From: Clostridiales bacterium
GTDB taxonomy: Bacteria; Bacillota; Clostridia; Oscillospirales; Oscillospiraceae
Reading direction: 5' to 3'
Assembly (NCBI GenBank): GCA_012719035.1
Contig: JAAYBD010000023.1
Span: 1-64,000, forward strand
DNA length: 64,000 nt
Shown: positions 44,499 through 54,432 of the stretch, one piece after another
How positions within the stretch are numbered: position 1 is the stretch's first letter
How the letters are laid out: the number at the start of each line of letters is the position of its first letter
Position numbers and translations under genes: made by a program
The notes under the pieces: model-generated
What the model was told of the DNA's origin: nothing
Seen by the model: only the letters and a program-made list of their open reading frames with translations
Database searches by the model: none

Positions 44499-45208
44499 TC
44501 AGCAGCCCCCGCTTTTTCACCCTCAGTGATTTCAAAGAACAGCTCTTCAAGGCTCTTCTCACCGCTTTCGCCGGAGATGTTGTATTTTGTAGCGGCAAAG
44601 CTGCCATTTATCATAATATGGGCAACGTCCCAATAATTTTCAACGCTGTCAATCATATGCGTACTGATAAGCACAGCACAGCCCTGCTGCTTCAGCTCAA
44701 CAAACATTTTTTTAAGTTCCTTGATGGCGTGGGGATCAAGACCAACCATCGGTTCATCGAAAATTATGACGCGGGGTCTGTGCAGAAGTGTGCAGCAAAT
44801 CGAGAGCTTTTGCTGCATACCCTTAGAAAGCTCTTTTCCGGGCTTATCCTTTTTATCCCAAAGCTCAAAGCGCTCCAAAAGGTATTTGTCATAGCCGTCG
44901 TCTTCGAGGCGGTATGCGCGGCGGATAAATTCCATATGCTCCGAAATGGTAAGAAGCTCGTAGACGGCGGGGATTTCGGGAACATACCCGATAAGCCTTT
45001 TTGCATCAACGGACTTGTTGTCATTACCGTTTATCAGGATTTTTCCGCCGAAGCGAAGGAGCCCTGATATACACTTGATGATTGTGGATTTGCCTGCTCC
45101 GTTCGGACCGAGCAAAACCGCAATCTGTCCTTCATCAACGGTAAAGCTTATGTCGCGGTTTGCTGTCAGCTTTCCATATTTCTTTGTGACCTGTTCTACC
45201 TGCAGCAT
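44495..45208 (-). CDS. ABC transporter ATP-binding protein
   Basis: This is the 237-residue ATPase of the exporter. Walker A is GPNGAGKSTII, the Q loop lies near GYVPEIPAVYELLT, the signature is LSKGMQQKL and Walker B is VIIFDEPMVGLD. It is the first gene of a two-gene unit with the permease. A consensus-like minus-strand promoter lies upstream. Confidence 0.93.
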   Translation of the reverse strand: MLQVEQVTKKYGKLTANRDISFTVDEGQIAVLLGPNGAGKSTIIKCISGLLRFGGKILINGNDNKSVDAKRLIGYVPEIPAVYELLTISEHMEFIRRAYRLEDDGYDKYLLERFELWDKKDKPGKELSKGMQQKLSICCTLLHRPRVIIFDEPMVGLDPHAIKELKKMFVELKQQGCAVLISTHMIDSVENYWDVAHIMINGSFAATKYNISGESGEKSLEELFFEITEGEKAGAAE

Positions 45209-45269
45209 TTCATATTTTCTCCCTATTTAAAATTGTGTCGCCGGTAATAGTTGCTTTTTGATCGACTTT

Positions 45270-45298
45270 ATTATACTATTTAATATGTATTTTTTCAA
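45270..45298 (-). promoter_or_regulatory. Promoter of the ABC exporter operon
   Basis: On the minus strand, TTGAAA (45298-45293) and TATAAT (45275-45270) are 17 bases apart. Confidence 0.75.
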
Positions 45299-45399
45299 GA
45301 ATCTTGCCCTTTGACTTGCCTAATAATCCAAAAATAATCAGCGAACTAATGTGTAAAACAGCGTAAATTACAAAATTTGTGCATATAGACCATTTACCC

Positions 45400-45427
45400 T
45401 TGAAAAATAGTGTAATAGTGATAAAAT
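45400..45427 (+). promoter_or_regulatory. Probable promoter of ilvE
   Basis: TTGAAA at 45400-45405 and TAAAAT at 45422-45427 have a 16-base spacer. Confidence 0.5.
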
Positions 45428-45475
45428 CTGAAGTTAAATAATCTAAAAAACTAATTGAAAGAGAGCGTGAACAAA

Positions 45476-46543
45476 GTGGAAAACATTAGAATCGAAAAAG
45501 CCAAGGTTTTGAAGGCCAAGCCTTCGCTTGATGGGATACCCTTTGGCACTTATTTTTCCGATCATATGTTTCTTATGGACTATGATGAGGGGAAAGGCTG
45601 GCATGATCCCCGCATTGTACCCTATGCAAACTTTGAGCTCTCCCCGGCAGCAGTAGTATTCCATTATGCTCAGGAAGTATTTGAGGGCATGAAGGCTTAC
45701 AGAAGTCCGGTCGGCGATGTACTGCTTTTCCGTCCGACTGAAAACGTAAAAAGGCTGAACAGCTCTGCCGAGCGCATGTGTATGCCGCAGGTTCCCGAAG
45801 ACATATTTATTGCAGGTCTTAATGCCCTTATTGAGCTTGATAAAGATTGGGTTCCCAATGTTCCCGATACTTCGCTTTATATACGCCCATTCATAATCGC
45901 AACTTCTCCCCAGCTTGGCGTCCATGCTTCAAGCAGCTATCTGTTCGCAATCATCACCTGCCCGGTAGGAAGCTATTATTCCGAGGGGATAAACCCGGTG
46001 CGTATTATGATAGAGAACAATGATGTGCGCGCCGTACGCGGAGGTACGGGGCACACAAAGTGCGGCGGAAACTACGCCGCCTCGATCCGTGCGGGAGAAA
46101 GAGCCGAAAAGAAGGGCTACAGTCAGGTGCTTTGGCTCGACGCCATCACACGCCGCAACATTGAAGAAGTCGGAAGCATGAATGTCATGTTTAAAATTGG
46201 CGGAAAGATAATAACACCCGCACTTACCGGAAGTGTACTTCCCGGAATCACAAGAAAATCCTGTATTGAACTCCTTAAAAGCTGGGGATACGATATCGAA
46301 GAACGCGAAATCTCGATTGATGAGCTTTTGGCAGCCGCAAAGGACGGAAGTCTTGAGGAGGCTTGGGGTACAGGTACCGCGGCGGTCATTTCTCCAATTG
46401 GAGAGATATCCTTTGAAGGGGAAAACCATCTTATCGGAAATAACAAAATAGGCAATCTTACGCAGAGACTGTATGATACACTTACAGGTATACAGTGGGG
46501 GAAAACAGAGGATACCTTCGGCTGGTCCGTAAAGGTCTGCTAA
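45476..46543 (+). CDS. ilvE: Branched-chain amino acid aminotransferase
   Basis: This fold-type IV PLP enzyme transfers amino groups to or from leucine, isoleucine and valine. The roughly 355-residue protein has the Lys region GGTGHTKCGGNYA (Lys about 195), SLYIRPFIIAT and VLWLDAITRRNIEEVGSMNVMF, which places it in the long BCAT type II group. The start is uncertain: TTG at 45455 and GTGs at 45467 and 45476 are all in frame; spacing from GAGAG favours 45476. It stands alone and is convergent with an acyl-CoA synthetase. Confidence 0.93.
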   Translation: MENIRIEKAKVLKAKPSLDGIPFGTYFSDHMFLMDYDEGKGWHDPRIVPYANFELSPAAVVFHYAQEVFEGMKAYRSPVGDVLLFRPTENVKRLNSSAERMCMPQVPEDIFIAGLNALIELDKDWVPNVPDTSLYIRPFIIATSPQLGVHASSSYLFAIITCPVGSYYSEGINPVRIMIENNDVRAVRGGTGHTKCGGNYAASIRAGERAEKKGYSQVLWLDAITRRNIEEVGSMNVMFKIGGKIITPALTGSVLPGITRKSCIELLKSWGYDIEEREISIDELLAAAKDGSLEEAWGTGTAAVISPIGEISFEGENHLIGNNKIGNLTQRLYDTLTGIQWGKTEDTFGWSVKVC

Positions 46544-46566
46544 TAAATATCATAATAAACATAAAG

Positions 46567-46606
46567 CTCCCGCAAGCTTGATTAAGCTTGCGGGAGTAAA
46601 ATTATT
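46567..46606. terminator. Terminator between ilvE and the acyl-CoA synthetase
   Basis: CTCCCGCAAGCTT (46567-46579) pairs perfectly with AAGCTTGCGGGAG (46584-46596). A/T-rich flanks suggest use from both sides. Confidence 0.9.
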
Positions 46607-48251
46607 TTGAGGCTCCGGTCTGTATAGAAACAATGTCAATGCTGCCATATTTTTTTCTCAGAACAGGCTTTTCGATTTTTCCTGTCGGGTTTCGGGGAAC
46701 CTTATCAAAAAATATTTCACGCGGACGCTTATAACGCGGCAATGCCATGCAGAATTCGTTTATCTCCTCCGGAGTTGCAGTGATATCGGGTTTCAGCTCG
46801 ATTATTGCGCAGGCGATTTCGCCCAAGCGGTCATGCGGTCTGCCGATAACAGCAACATCTTTGATTTTATCGTTCTTTCGGAGATAATCTTCGATCTGAA
46901 CAGGGTAGATGTTCTCTCCGCCCATTATGATTACGTCTTTTTTGCGGTCAACAAGCCAAATAAAGCCGTCCTCGTCTATACGCGCCATATCTCCCGTCCA
47001 GAGCCAGCCGTCATCCGAAAGAGAATCGCGGGTGGCATCTTCGTTTTTGTAATAGCAGGTCATAACCCCCGGACCTCGAACGGCAAGTTCACCTACTTCG
47101 CCGCGAGGAAGTTCGTCCTTGTTTATATCAACGACCTTAGTTTCCCAGCCGTATCCTGCAACGCCGATAGCGCCGACTTTGTGCGTATTCTCAATACCGA
47201 GATGTACGCAGCCGGGACCTATAGATTCGGACAGACCGTAATTCGTATCATACTGATGATTGGGGAAATATGCCTTCCAGCGCTTTATCAGGGACGGGGG
47301 AACAGGCTGTGCTCCGATATGCATGAGCCGCCATGCGGAAAGATCATAGTCTGAAAGCTTGATATCCCCGCGGTCAAGCGCATCCAGAATGTCCTGTGCC
47401 CACGGCACTAAGAGCCAGACGTTTGTTGCGCGCTCCTCGGCGGCGGTTTTTAAAATCCACTTGGGACTGATGCCGCGCAGAAGGACTGCGGAACTGCCTG
47501 AAAGCAGGCTTCCAAACCAGTGCATTTTCGCACCAGTGTGGTAAAGAGGAGGCATACAGAGGAAGCAGTCTCCGCGCTTTTGACCGTGATGATTTTGCTC
47601 GACTTTTGCGGAATGTGAAAGGCTGCGGTGCTTATGCAGAATAGCTTTCGGGAAGCCTGTTGTGCCTGAAGAAAAGTATATAGCTGCATAATCGTCCTCA
47701 GAAATCTCTATACGGGGATTTCTGCTTGAGCAGTAGAACATGAAGCTGTAATAGCTCTCCGCCCACTCGGGGCAGCTTGAGCCGACGTAATAGAGCTTTC
47801 TAAGTTTGGGCATATCGTCCTTTATCTCACAGACGCGGTCAACAAATTCATTTCCGAACACAAGCAGCGAGCAGTCGGCAAGGTCAAGGCAATATTTTAT
47901 CTCGTCGGCAGTGTAGCGGTAATTAAGCGGCACTGCAAGGGCTCCTGCTTTGAGAACTCCGAAATAAATCGGAAGCCATTCGAGACAGTTCATGAGAAGA
48001 ATCCCGACTTTGTCGCCTTTTTTTACGCCGTTAGCAAGGAGCAAATGCGCAAAACGGTTTGCGCGGCAGTCAAAATCCTGCCATGTTATTTCGCGGCGGT
48101 AAGTGTTTTCCTGATAGTTCATCTCTACGAGGGCAAATTCTTTCCACGAAGTCTGAGCCTTGCTGCCCTCGTGCTCGGGGTTTATTTCAATAAGTGCGGT
48201 TTCGTCCGGAAACTGCCTTGCGTTTTGTTCTAAAAGCTCGGTAATCGGCAT
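46602..48251 (-). CDS. Class I adenylate-forming enzyme (acyl-CoA synthetase/ligase-like)
   Basis: This enzyme activates a carboxylic acid as acyl-AMP and probably loads it on CoA. The 549-residue protein has the AMP motif YFSSGTTGFPKAILHKH, LSESIGPG, the WLWTGDMARIDEDGF hinge and the C-terminal catalytic Lys in PRNPTGKIEKPVL. The substrate cannot be read from sequence. The leader is a T-box, so expression should follow uncharging of a particular tRNA, which points to a substrate or product tied to an amino acid; this is inference. AAAGGAG precedes the ATG at 48251. Confidence 0.88.
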   Translation of the reverse strand: MPITELLEQNARQFPDETALIEINPEHEGSKAQTSWKEFALVEMNYQENTYRREITWQDFDCRANRFAHLLLANGVKKGDKVGILLMNCLEWLPIYFGVLKAGALAVPLNYRYTADEIKYCLDLADCSLLVFGNEFVDRVCEIKDDMPKLRKLYYVGSSCPEWAESYYSFMFYCSSRNPRIEISEDDYAAIYFSSGTTGFPKAILHKHRSLSHSAKVEQNHHGQKRGDCFLCMPPLYHTGAKMHWFGSLLSGSSAVLLRGISPKWILKTAAEERATNVWLLVPWAQDILDALDRGDIKLSDYDLSAWRLMHIGAQPVPPSLIKRWKAYFPNHQYDTNYGLSESIGPGCVHLGIENTHKVGAIGVAGYGWETKVVDINKDELPRGEVGELAVRGPGVMTCYYKNEDATRDSLSDDGWLWTGDMARIDEDGFIWLVDRKKDVIIMGGENIYPVQIEDYLRKNDKIKDVAVIGRPHDRLGEIACAIIELKPDITATPEEINEFCMALPRYKRPREIFFDKVPRNPTGKIEKPVLRKKYGSIDIVSIQTGASK

Positions 48252-48261
48252 ATTCAACTTC

Positions 48262-48568
48262 TCCTTTAAAAAAATAAAACGCCCTTCGGAAAATCCGAAG
48301 GGCGAAAACATTTCGCGGTACCACCTTGGTTCACAGCCTGCTTACGAAAAGCTGCCTTTGAAGCTCTCTTCCATCGTGCAGAGCACGCCGTGCAAAGAGC
48401 CGACACAGTAACGAGTGTCAAGCGTCGCAGCCTACTAAAAACTGTTCAGTGCGAAGCTAAAGGATGTATTCACCGAAATTTTCCGCGCGCCTCTCATCAT
48501 GCCGGCAGCTTTCTGTTCGGATCAGTAACGGCTACTTCTTCCTTATCATTGCCTTTAAATATCATATT
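48262..48568 (-). promoter_or_regulatory. T-box leader of the acyl-CoA synthetase gene
   Basis: Read on the minus strand, the roughly 300-base leader contains the T-box core AAGGTGGTACCGCG (48327-48314), followed by an 11-bp terminator stem at 48304-48280 and a T tract. The 5' part has GAAGAAGTAG (Stem I, AGUA) and a CGGTGAA distal-loop-like motif. The antiterminator bulge reads TGGT, which would pair with a tRNA whose discriminator base is A. I could not assign the specifier codon by eye. Confidence 0.88.
48271..48304 (-). terminator. T-box terminator
   Basis: On the minus strand, CGCCCTTCGGA pairs perfectly with TCCGAAGGGCG, followed by TTTTATTTTTTT. It overlaps the 3' side of the antiterminator, as T-box terminators do. 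Confidence 0.9.
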
Positions 48569-48574
48569 GGCATA

Positions 48575-48603
48575 ATCATAGTATATTTAAAAAAAGATGT
48601 CAA
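48575..48603 (-). promoter_or_regulatory. Promoter of the T-box/acyl-CoA synthetase unit
   Basis: On the minus strand, TTGACA (48603-48598) and TATGAT (48580-48575) are 17 bases apart, placing the start at about 48568. Confidence 0.88.
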
Positions 48604-48700
48604 GTATATCTGCGAAAATCGTCACATCTAACAATAAAATAAAGATGCTTCGCCGTCATATAAGTGCAAAAATTTCAATGCAGTGCGCTTGCTTATATGG

Positions 48701-49609
48701 CTATTCGTTATAAATATTGTCCTTAAACTCACTTAAAAACCTGATTGCAAAGCTCTTGAAATCAGGATAGGCGCTTCCTTCGGCAGGATTGGTATTGTAG
48801 CTGAATCCAATGTATCCGCAGGCTTCCGGAATATCTACGTTGACACAATATTTTTTTAGGCTTGGATTACTGTACAGTAGCCATCGGGGGATTATCGCGT
48901 ATCCCATACCGTCCCTAACGCTGCGCATGATCATGTTCATATCGTTGGATTCACATACGATTTGGGGATGAAAATCATACTTTTGGAAAACTCTGTCGAT
49001 GTTGATGCGCAGTCCGGAGCCTTTGGGAGTTGTTAAAAGCTGCTCATCTTTGATGTCATCAAAAGTTATATTCTTTTTCCCGATAAGGGGATGATCAGGA
49101 GGGAACAGAAGGCTGCACCGCTCGCAAAATACAAGGTCAGTTTTTATTCCTTTGATAGGATCGTCAATAATCGGGGGCGTGCAGAAGGCAAAGTCTGCGT
49201 CTCCGATAGCAAGGGCGCTGTTTATTTCCTTGGCAGAAGCATAATCAATTGTCAGTGTGTAATTTGGATGCGCCTTTTTGAACGCAACAATAAGCTCTGC
49301 CGAGTATGAGCTTATATTGCAAAGAATCCTTATGTTGCGCTCGCGTTTATCAAGCATCGAATCTATCTCGGCATATAGATTATCAACCTCTGCAAGCACT
49401 TTCTTTGCATAAATATAAAAATTTTCGCCGTTCTCGTTTAGTCTAATCTTTCTGCCTACATTGTCAAAAAGTGCAAGTCCAATCTCTTTTTCAAGGTTAC
49501 CGATAACCCTTGTCAGAAACGGCTGAGAAACACCAAGTTTTTCTGCCGCTTTCGTAACATGCTCCATCTCTGCTGTCATGCAAAAATAGCGTAAATCCTT
49601 TATATCCAT
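48701..49609 (-). CDS. LysR family transcriptional regulator (copy 1)
   Basis: This 302-residue regulator has the LysR helix-turn-helix (DIKDLRYFCMTAEMEHVTKAAEKLGVSQPFLTRVIGNLEKE) at the N terminus and a periplasmic-binding-like effector domain after about residue 90. GGAGGGGT precedes the ATG at 49609. It is a close paralogue of the next upstream gene, in the same orientation, suggesting tandem duplication. Its target and ligand are unknown; the acyl-CoA synthetase downstream is a possible neighbour target. Confidence 0.92.
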   Translation of the reverse strand: MDIKDLRYFCMTAEMEHVTKAAEKLGVSQPFLTRVIGNLEKEIGLALFDNVGRKIRLNENGENFYIYAKKVLAEVDNLYAEIDSMLDKRERNIRILCNISSYSAELIVAFKKAHPNYTLTIDYASAKEINSALAIGDADFAFCTPPIIDDPIKGIKTDLVFCERCSLLFPPDHPLIGKKNITFDDIKDEQLLTTPKGSGLRINIDRVFQKYDFHPQIVCESNDMNMIMRSVRDGMGYAIIPRWLLYSNPSLKKYCVNVDIPEACGYIGFSYNTNPAEGSAYPDFKSFAIRFLSEFKDNIYNE

Positions 49610-49734
49610 ATACCCCTCCAAATGACGTCGATGAACAAGCAAAGAGTATCAGTAAAACGGCATACTAAACCCTGCTGCCTTTGAAGTTATTCCAAATATA
49701 AGCGATATCCAGTATTAAAACATAACTGACGCCG

Positions 49735-50661
49735 TCAGTTTAATCCTAAGATATCACTGTTATCGACTTTTTCCTGAAGCTTCCTAAAATAATTTCTGTT
49801 GAAATTTAGGAAATCTTGCATATTTCTATTTTCTATATTTAAGTTGTTATAACTCAGTCCCATATATCCATATTTATCGGGGCTGTCAATTTCTATACAG
49901 TATTTCCTGAGTTCGGGATATCTGCTCAATACCGAATATGAAATAAAAGCATAGCCCAAACCACTCTCGACAGCCTGAATTATCAAATTCAGATTGTGCG
50001 TTTCGCAAACAATGTTAGGGCGTACTGAATACTTTTCAAAAACATAGTCCACATGGTTGCGCATAGCCCCGCCTTTTGAAGCAGTAACAAGCCTTTCACC
50101 ATGCAAATCTTCAAATTTGATTGATTTTTTGCCGAGCATAGGATGCTCGGGGGGGAGCAGAACGCATGCTGTATCGCAAAAGACAATCTCTGTCTTGATA
50201 TTTTTGCTTAAATCCTCGTCTATAGGCGGGTCACAGAGAGCAAAGTCAGCTGTTCCGGTAGCAAGGGCTATGGTCATTTCTTTTCTTGTGCCGTTTGAAA
50301 ATTTCAGCGCGTAATTCGCGTTTCTTTTTTGAAATTCAGAAATCATTCCATGCGTATGAGCTTCGGTGTTGCTGATAAGCGATATCGTACGTCTGTGCTT
50401 TTGGAGGACAAAATCCATTTCGGTATAGAGATTGTCAACATCCGCAAGGATTTTTTTAGCATTTTGATAAAATACTTCTCCGTCATTGTTCAGCTTTATT
50501 TTTCTGCCGACCTTGTCAAAAAGTTCCGCGCCAAATTCATCTTCGATCTGACCGATTATTTTTGTCAAATAGGGCTGGGCAATTCCTAATTTTTCTGCCG
50601 CTTTGGATACGTGCTCAAGTTCCGCCGTTAAACAAAAGTAACGTAAATCTCTAATATCCAT
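49735..50661 (-). CDS. LysR family transcriptional regulator (copy 2)
   Basis: This 308-residue LysR protein opens DIRDLRYFCLTAELEHVSKA and matches copy 1 along its length, including the upstream GGAGGG site and the same start context. The effector domain differs more than the DNA-binding domain, suggesting similar operators but different signals. The gap of about 125 bases between the copies has no clear terminator. Confidence 0.92.
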   Translation of the reverse strand: MDIRDLRYFCLTAELEHVSKAAEKLGIAQPYLTKIIGQIEDEFGAELFDKVGRKIKLNNDGEVFYQNAKKILADVDNLYTEMDFVLQKHRRTISLISNTEAHTHGMISEFQKRNANYALKFSNGTRKEMTIALATGTADFALCDPPIDEDLSKNIKTEIVFCDTACVLLPPEHPMLGKKSIKFEDLHGERLVTASKGGAMRNHVDYVFEKYSVRPNIVCETHNLNLIIQAVESGLGYAFISYSVLSRYPELRKYCIEIDSPDKYGYMGLSYNNLNIENRNMQDFLNFNRNYFRKLQEKVDNSDILGLN

Positions 50662-50691
50662 AAAACCCTCCGAAAATCGGCGTAATAGCAA

Positions 50692-50988
50692 TGGAGAATA
50701 CTTTTGAAATATGTATAGAAACTGCTTATTTTATTATAAAGCAACGGATAAAAAGAATATATGCGCCATATTAACAAAATATTGGTTTTGACTTATACAA
50801 AGTGCCATGATTTTTGACAGTACCTTTTTTATAACAATCTAATTATATTTTGCTGCAAAGCAGCAAAGGGGAGCACTTTGCAGTTTCTTTACATATTCTT
50901 TATTTTTGCATGGTAGTGAAGGCAGACTATCGTAACTTATGATTAGAGCGGCGGTAGCAATTTTATAACATATTAAAGGAGAAGCGAT
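50692..50988 (+). promoter_or_regulatory. Regulatory region of the pst-pho operon
   Basis: No gene is seen here. TTTACA (50888-50893) and TTTATT (50899-50904) repeat with an 11-base period, as PhoP/PhoB half-sites do. A TATGAT at 50938-50943 could be the -10 box, with no good -35, which is typical of activated promoters. A TTTGCTGC/GCAGCAAA hairpin lies at 50849-50867. Control by the operon's own PhoP is inferred. Confidence 0.5.
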
Positions 50989-51825
50989 ATGAAAAAGTTT
51001 CTATTGATTACCATTGCGGCAATGATGAGCCTTGCGCTCTTTACAGGATGCTCGTCAGAAGAACTTGGGGAGTCAGAGGAGACAGGGAAAGGAAAACTTT
51101 CGGGGACTGTATCCGCAAACGGCTCAACTTCGATGGAAAAGCTCATTGCAGTGCTCAGCGAGGCGTTTATGGCGAAAAATCCCGATGTTGTAGTTACTTA
51201 CGAGGCTACGGGCTCCGGGGCAGGCATAACGGCTGCATCGGAAGGAATGGCAGACATAGGACTTTCAAGCCGTGATCTTAAAGGGAATGAAATGGGGCTT
51301 GACACAACTGTGATTGCAATCGACGGGATTGCGCTTATCGTCAATAAAGAAAATCCGGTCGCCGACCTTACGACGGAGCAAATAGCGGGACTTGCAAAGG
51401 GCGGGATTAGCAACTGGAAAGATGTAGGCGGCAATGACGCGCCGGTAGTGTTTATAGGGCGTGAAGCCGGTTCCGGAACACGAGATGGGTTTGAAAGCAT
51501 TGTAAAAGTCAGCGATGAATGTGCCTACGAACAGGAGCTGACCTCCACCGGCGCCGTTATTGCAGCAGTTGCCGCCAACAAAAATGCTATAGGCTATGCG
51601 TCGGTAGCCGCTGTAGGCGATACCGTTAATATGGTGAAAGTCAACGGTGTTGTCTGCACCAAAGAAACCATACTCGACGGCAGCTACCCCATCCAGAGAA
51701 ACTTCAACATAATTACAAAGCAGGGAGCGGAACTCTCCGCTGCGGCGAAGGCTTTTATACAATTTGCCCTAAGCGATGAAGTAAGCGATGTTATTGCAAA
51801 GGCGGGAGTTATACAGGCAAAGTGA
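50989..51825 (+). CDS. pstS: Phosphate ABC transporter substrate-binding lipoprotein
   Basis: PstS captures phosphate outside the membrane. The 278-residue protein has a lipoprotein signal ending in LFTGC (Cys21), a short acidic linker, then GTVSANGSTSMEKL and the phosphate-binding region GREAGSGTRDGFES. It is the first gene of pstSCAB-phoU-phoPR. Confidence 0.95.
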   Translation: MKKFLLITIAAMMSLALFTGCSSEELGESEETGKGKLSGTVSANGSTSMEKLIAVLSEAFMAKNPDVVVTYEATGSGAGITAASEGMADIGLSSRDLKGNEMGLDTTVIAIDGIALIVNKENPVADLTTEQIAGLAKGGISNWKDVGGNDAPVVFIGREAGSGTRDGFESIVKVSDECAYEQELTSTGAVIAAVAANKNAIGYASVAAVGDTVNMVKVNGVVCTKETILDGSYPIQRNFNIITKQGAELSAAAKAFIQFALSDEVSDVIAKAGVIQAK

Positions 51826-51904
51826 TTTTATGCACGAAGGGAACTTTCGGTCTGAGGTCCCCTTTCGCTGATATCCTATAACCTTCAAAACAACGGGGGA
51901 CAAA

Positions 51905-52780
51905 ATGAAGCAAAAAAACGTTACAGAAAAAATAATGAACACAGTTTTTATTATATGCGCACTGATATCTATTACCGCAGTTATAGGAATAACGGCATAT
52001 ATGATTGTAAGCGGACTGCCTGCAATTAAAGAGATAGGTCTAAGGGAATTCCTATTTGGGCGGGTATGGAAAAGTACGGCAAGTCCGCCGCAGTTCGGAA
52101 TTTTGCCTTTCATACTTTCATCGCTTTTTGCAACTTTCGGAGCGGTACTTATCGGCGTTCCCATGGGACTTCTCATGTCGGTGTTCCTATCAAAAATAGC
52201 AAGCCCGCGGCTTTCTGCAAGCGTGCGTCCTGCTGTCGAGCTTTTGGCGGGAATACCTTCAGTCGTGTACGGACTTGTCGGAATGATAGTTCTTGTCCCT
52301 TTTGTAATGGACGTTTTTAATGTGAAAAGCGGTTCAACGCTTTTTTCCGCTATTATCGTTCTTGCCGTAATGATACTCCCAAGCATAGTGAGCGTCAGCG
52401 AAAGTGCTCTCAACGCGGTTCCGAAAAAATATGAGGAGGCAAGTCTTGCTCTTGGTGCGACCAAAATTGAGACTATTTTCAAAGTCAGCATTCCGGCCGC
52501 GAAAAGCGGAATCACCGCGGGCATAGTTCTCGGAATCGGCAGGGCAATAGGGGAGGCGATGGCAGTCATGATGGTTGCGGGAAATGTCGCGAATATGCCC
52601 GAGCTTTTCGGAAGCGTACGCTTTTTGACGACGGCAATCTCACTGGAAATGTCCTATGCGGGCGGACTGCAAAGAAAGGCGCTGTTTTCCATAGGTCTTG
52701 TTCTGTTTGTGTTTATCATGATAATCAATATCATTTTAAACACATTGCTGAAAAGAGGATATAAACATGAAAAAAGATAG
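51905..52780 (+). CDS. pstC: Phosphate ABC transporter permease PstC
   Basis: This is the first membrane subunit of the high-affinity phosphate importer. The 291-residue protein has about six membrane helices, the GIPSVVYGLVGM motif and the EAA-type segment EEASLALGATKIETIFKVSIP. It overlaps pstA by 14 bases. Confidence 0.95.
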   Translation: MKQKNVTEKIMNTVFIICALISITAVIGITAYMIVSGLPAIKEIGLREFLFGRVWKSTASPPQFGILPFILSSLFATFGAVLIGVPMGLLMSVFLSKIASPRLSASVRPAVELLAGIPSVVYGLVGMIVLVPFVMDVFNVKSGSTLFSAIIVLAVMILPSIVSVSESALNAVPKKYEEASLALGATKIETIFKVSIPAAKSGITAGIVLGIGRAIGEAMAVMMVAGNVANMPELFGSVRFLTTAISLEMSYAGGLQRKALFSIGLVLFVFIMIINIILNTLLKRGYKHEKR

Positions 52781-53651
52781 CTCCGTAACTCAGCTTAATA
52801 TGAAGCTCTCGAAAGGGAGAAAGGCATATGAGATAATTCTTAAATCTCTGATATACCTTTCCGCTATTATCATGAGCTTGCTTTTGATTTCTCTCATTGG
52901 ATATATTTTTGTCAGGGGACTTCCAAATATAAGCTGGGAATTTCTCAGCACTCAGCGCAGTGTGCTTGAGGACAGAATCGGAATTTTACCGAATATACTG
53001 TTTACGCTTTATATTATAATAACATCGCTTGCTATAGCGCTTCCGCTTGGAATCGGAGCGGCAATTTACCTGAACGAATATGCCTCCTATCCGAAGCTTG
53101 TGCGTTTTATTGAATTTTCAACGGAGACCTTAACGGCAATTCCCTCAATAATTTACGGACTTGTCGGTATGCTTTTCTTCTCACAGCGTCTTGGGCTTAA
53201 ATCCAGCATTCTGGCAGGCTCGCTGACGCTCGCTATTATGATTTTACCAAATATAATAAGAGTGACACAGGAATCACTCAAAACAACTCCTCAGTCATAC
53301 CGCGACGGCGCCGCGGCGCTTGGTGCAACAAGGTGGTATGCAATCCGCACGATCGTTCTGCCCTGCACTATTGACGGCATAGTCAGCGGCGCGATCCTTG
53401 CCATAGGGCGCATAGTCAGTGAATCGGCAGCCTTGCTTTTTACTGCCGGGGCAGGATATGTGTTGGTTACGAATTATATAAAGGCACTTGGCACAAGCGG
53501 CGGTTCGCTGAGCGTTATGCTTTATGTATACGTTATGGAAAACGGCGAATTTGAAGTGGGCTTTGCAATAGCATCCGTACTTATGATTTTAGTGCTGCTC
53601 ATCAATTTTGCCGCAAAAGCCACCAAAAGAAAGCTTAAAAAGATTGGGTGA
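52767..53651 (+). CDS. pstA: Phosphate ABC transporter permease PstA
   Basis: This is the second membrane subunit. The 294-residue protein has about six helices, [13 protein letters not shown], and the coupling segment [22 protein letters not shown]. Its stop overlaps the ribosome site of pstB. Confidence 0.95.
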   Translation: MKKDSSVTQLNMKLSKGRKAYEIILKSLIYLSAIIMSLLLISLIGYIFVRGLPNISWEFLSTQRSVLEDRIGILPNILFTLYIIITSLAIALPLGIGAAIYLNEYASYPKLVRFIEFSTETLTAIPSIIYGLVGMLFFSQRLGLKSSILAGSLTLAIMILPNIIRVTQESLKTTPQSYRDGAAALGATRWYAIRTIVLPCTIDGIVSGAILAIGRIVSESAALLFTAGAGYVLVTNYIKALGTSGGSLSVMLYVYVMENGEFEVGFAIASVLMILVLLINFAAKATKRKLKKIG

Positions 53652-53656
53652 TAAAC

Positions 53657-54409
<753 letters not shown>

Positions 54410-54432
54410 TATTAAAGGAAGGAAGCTTGGCT

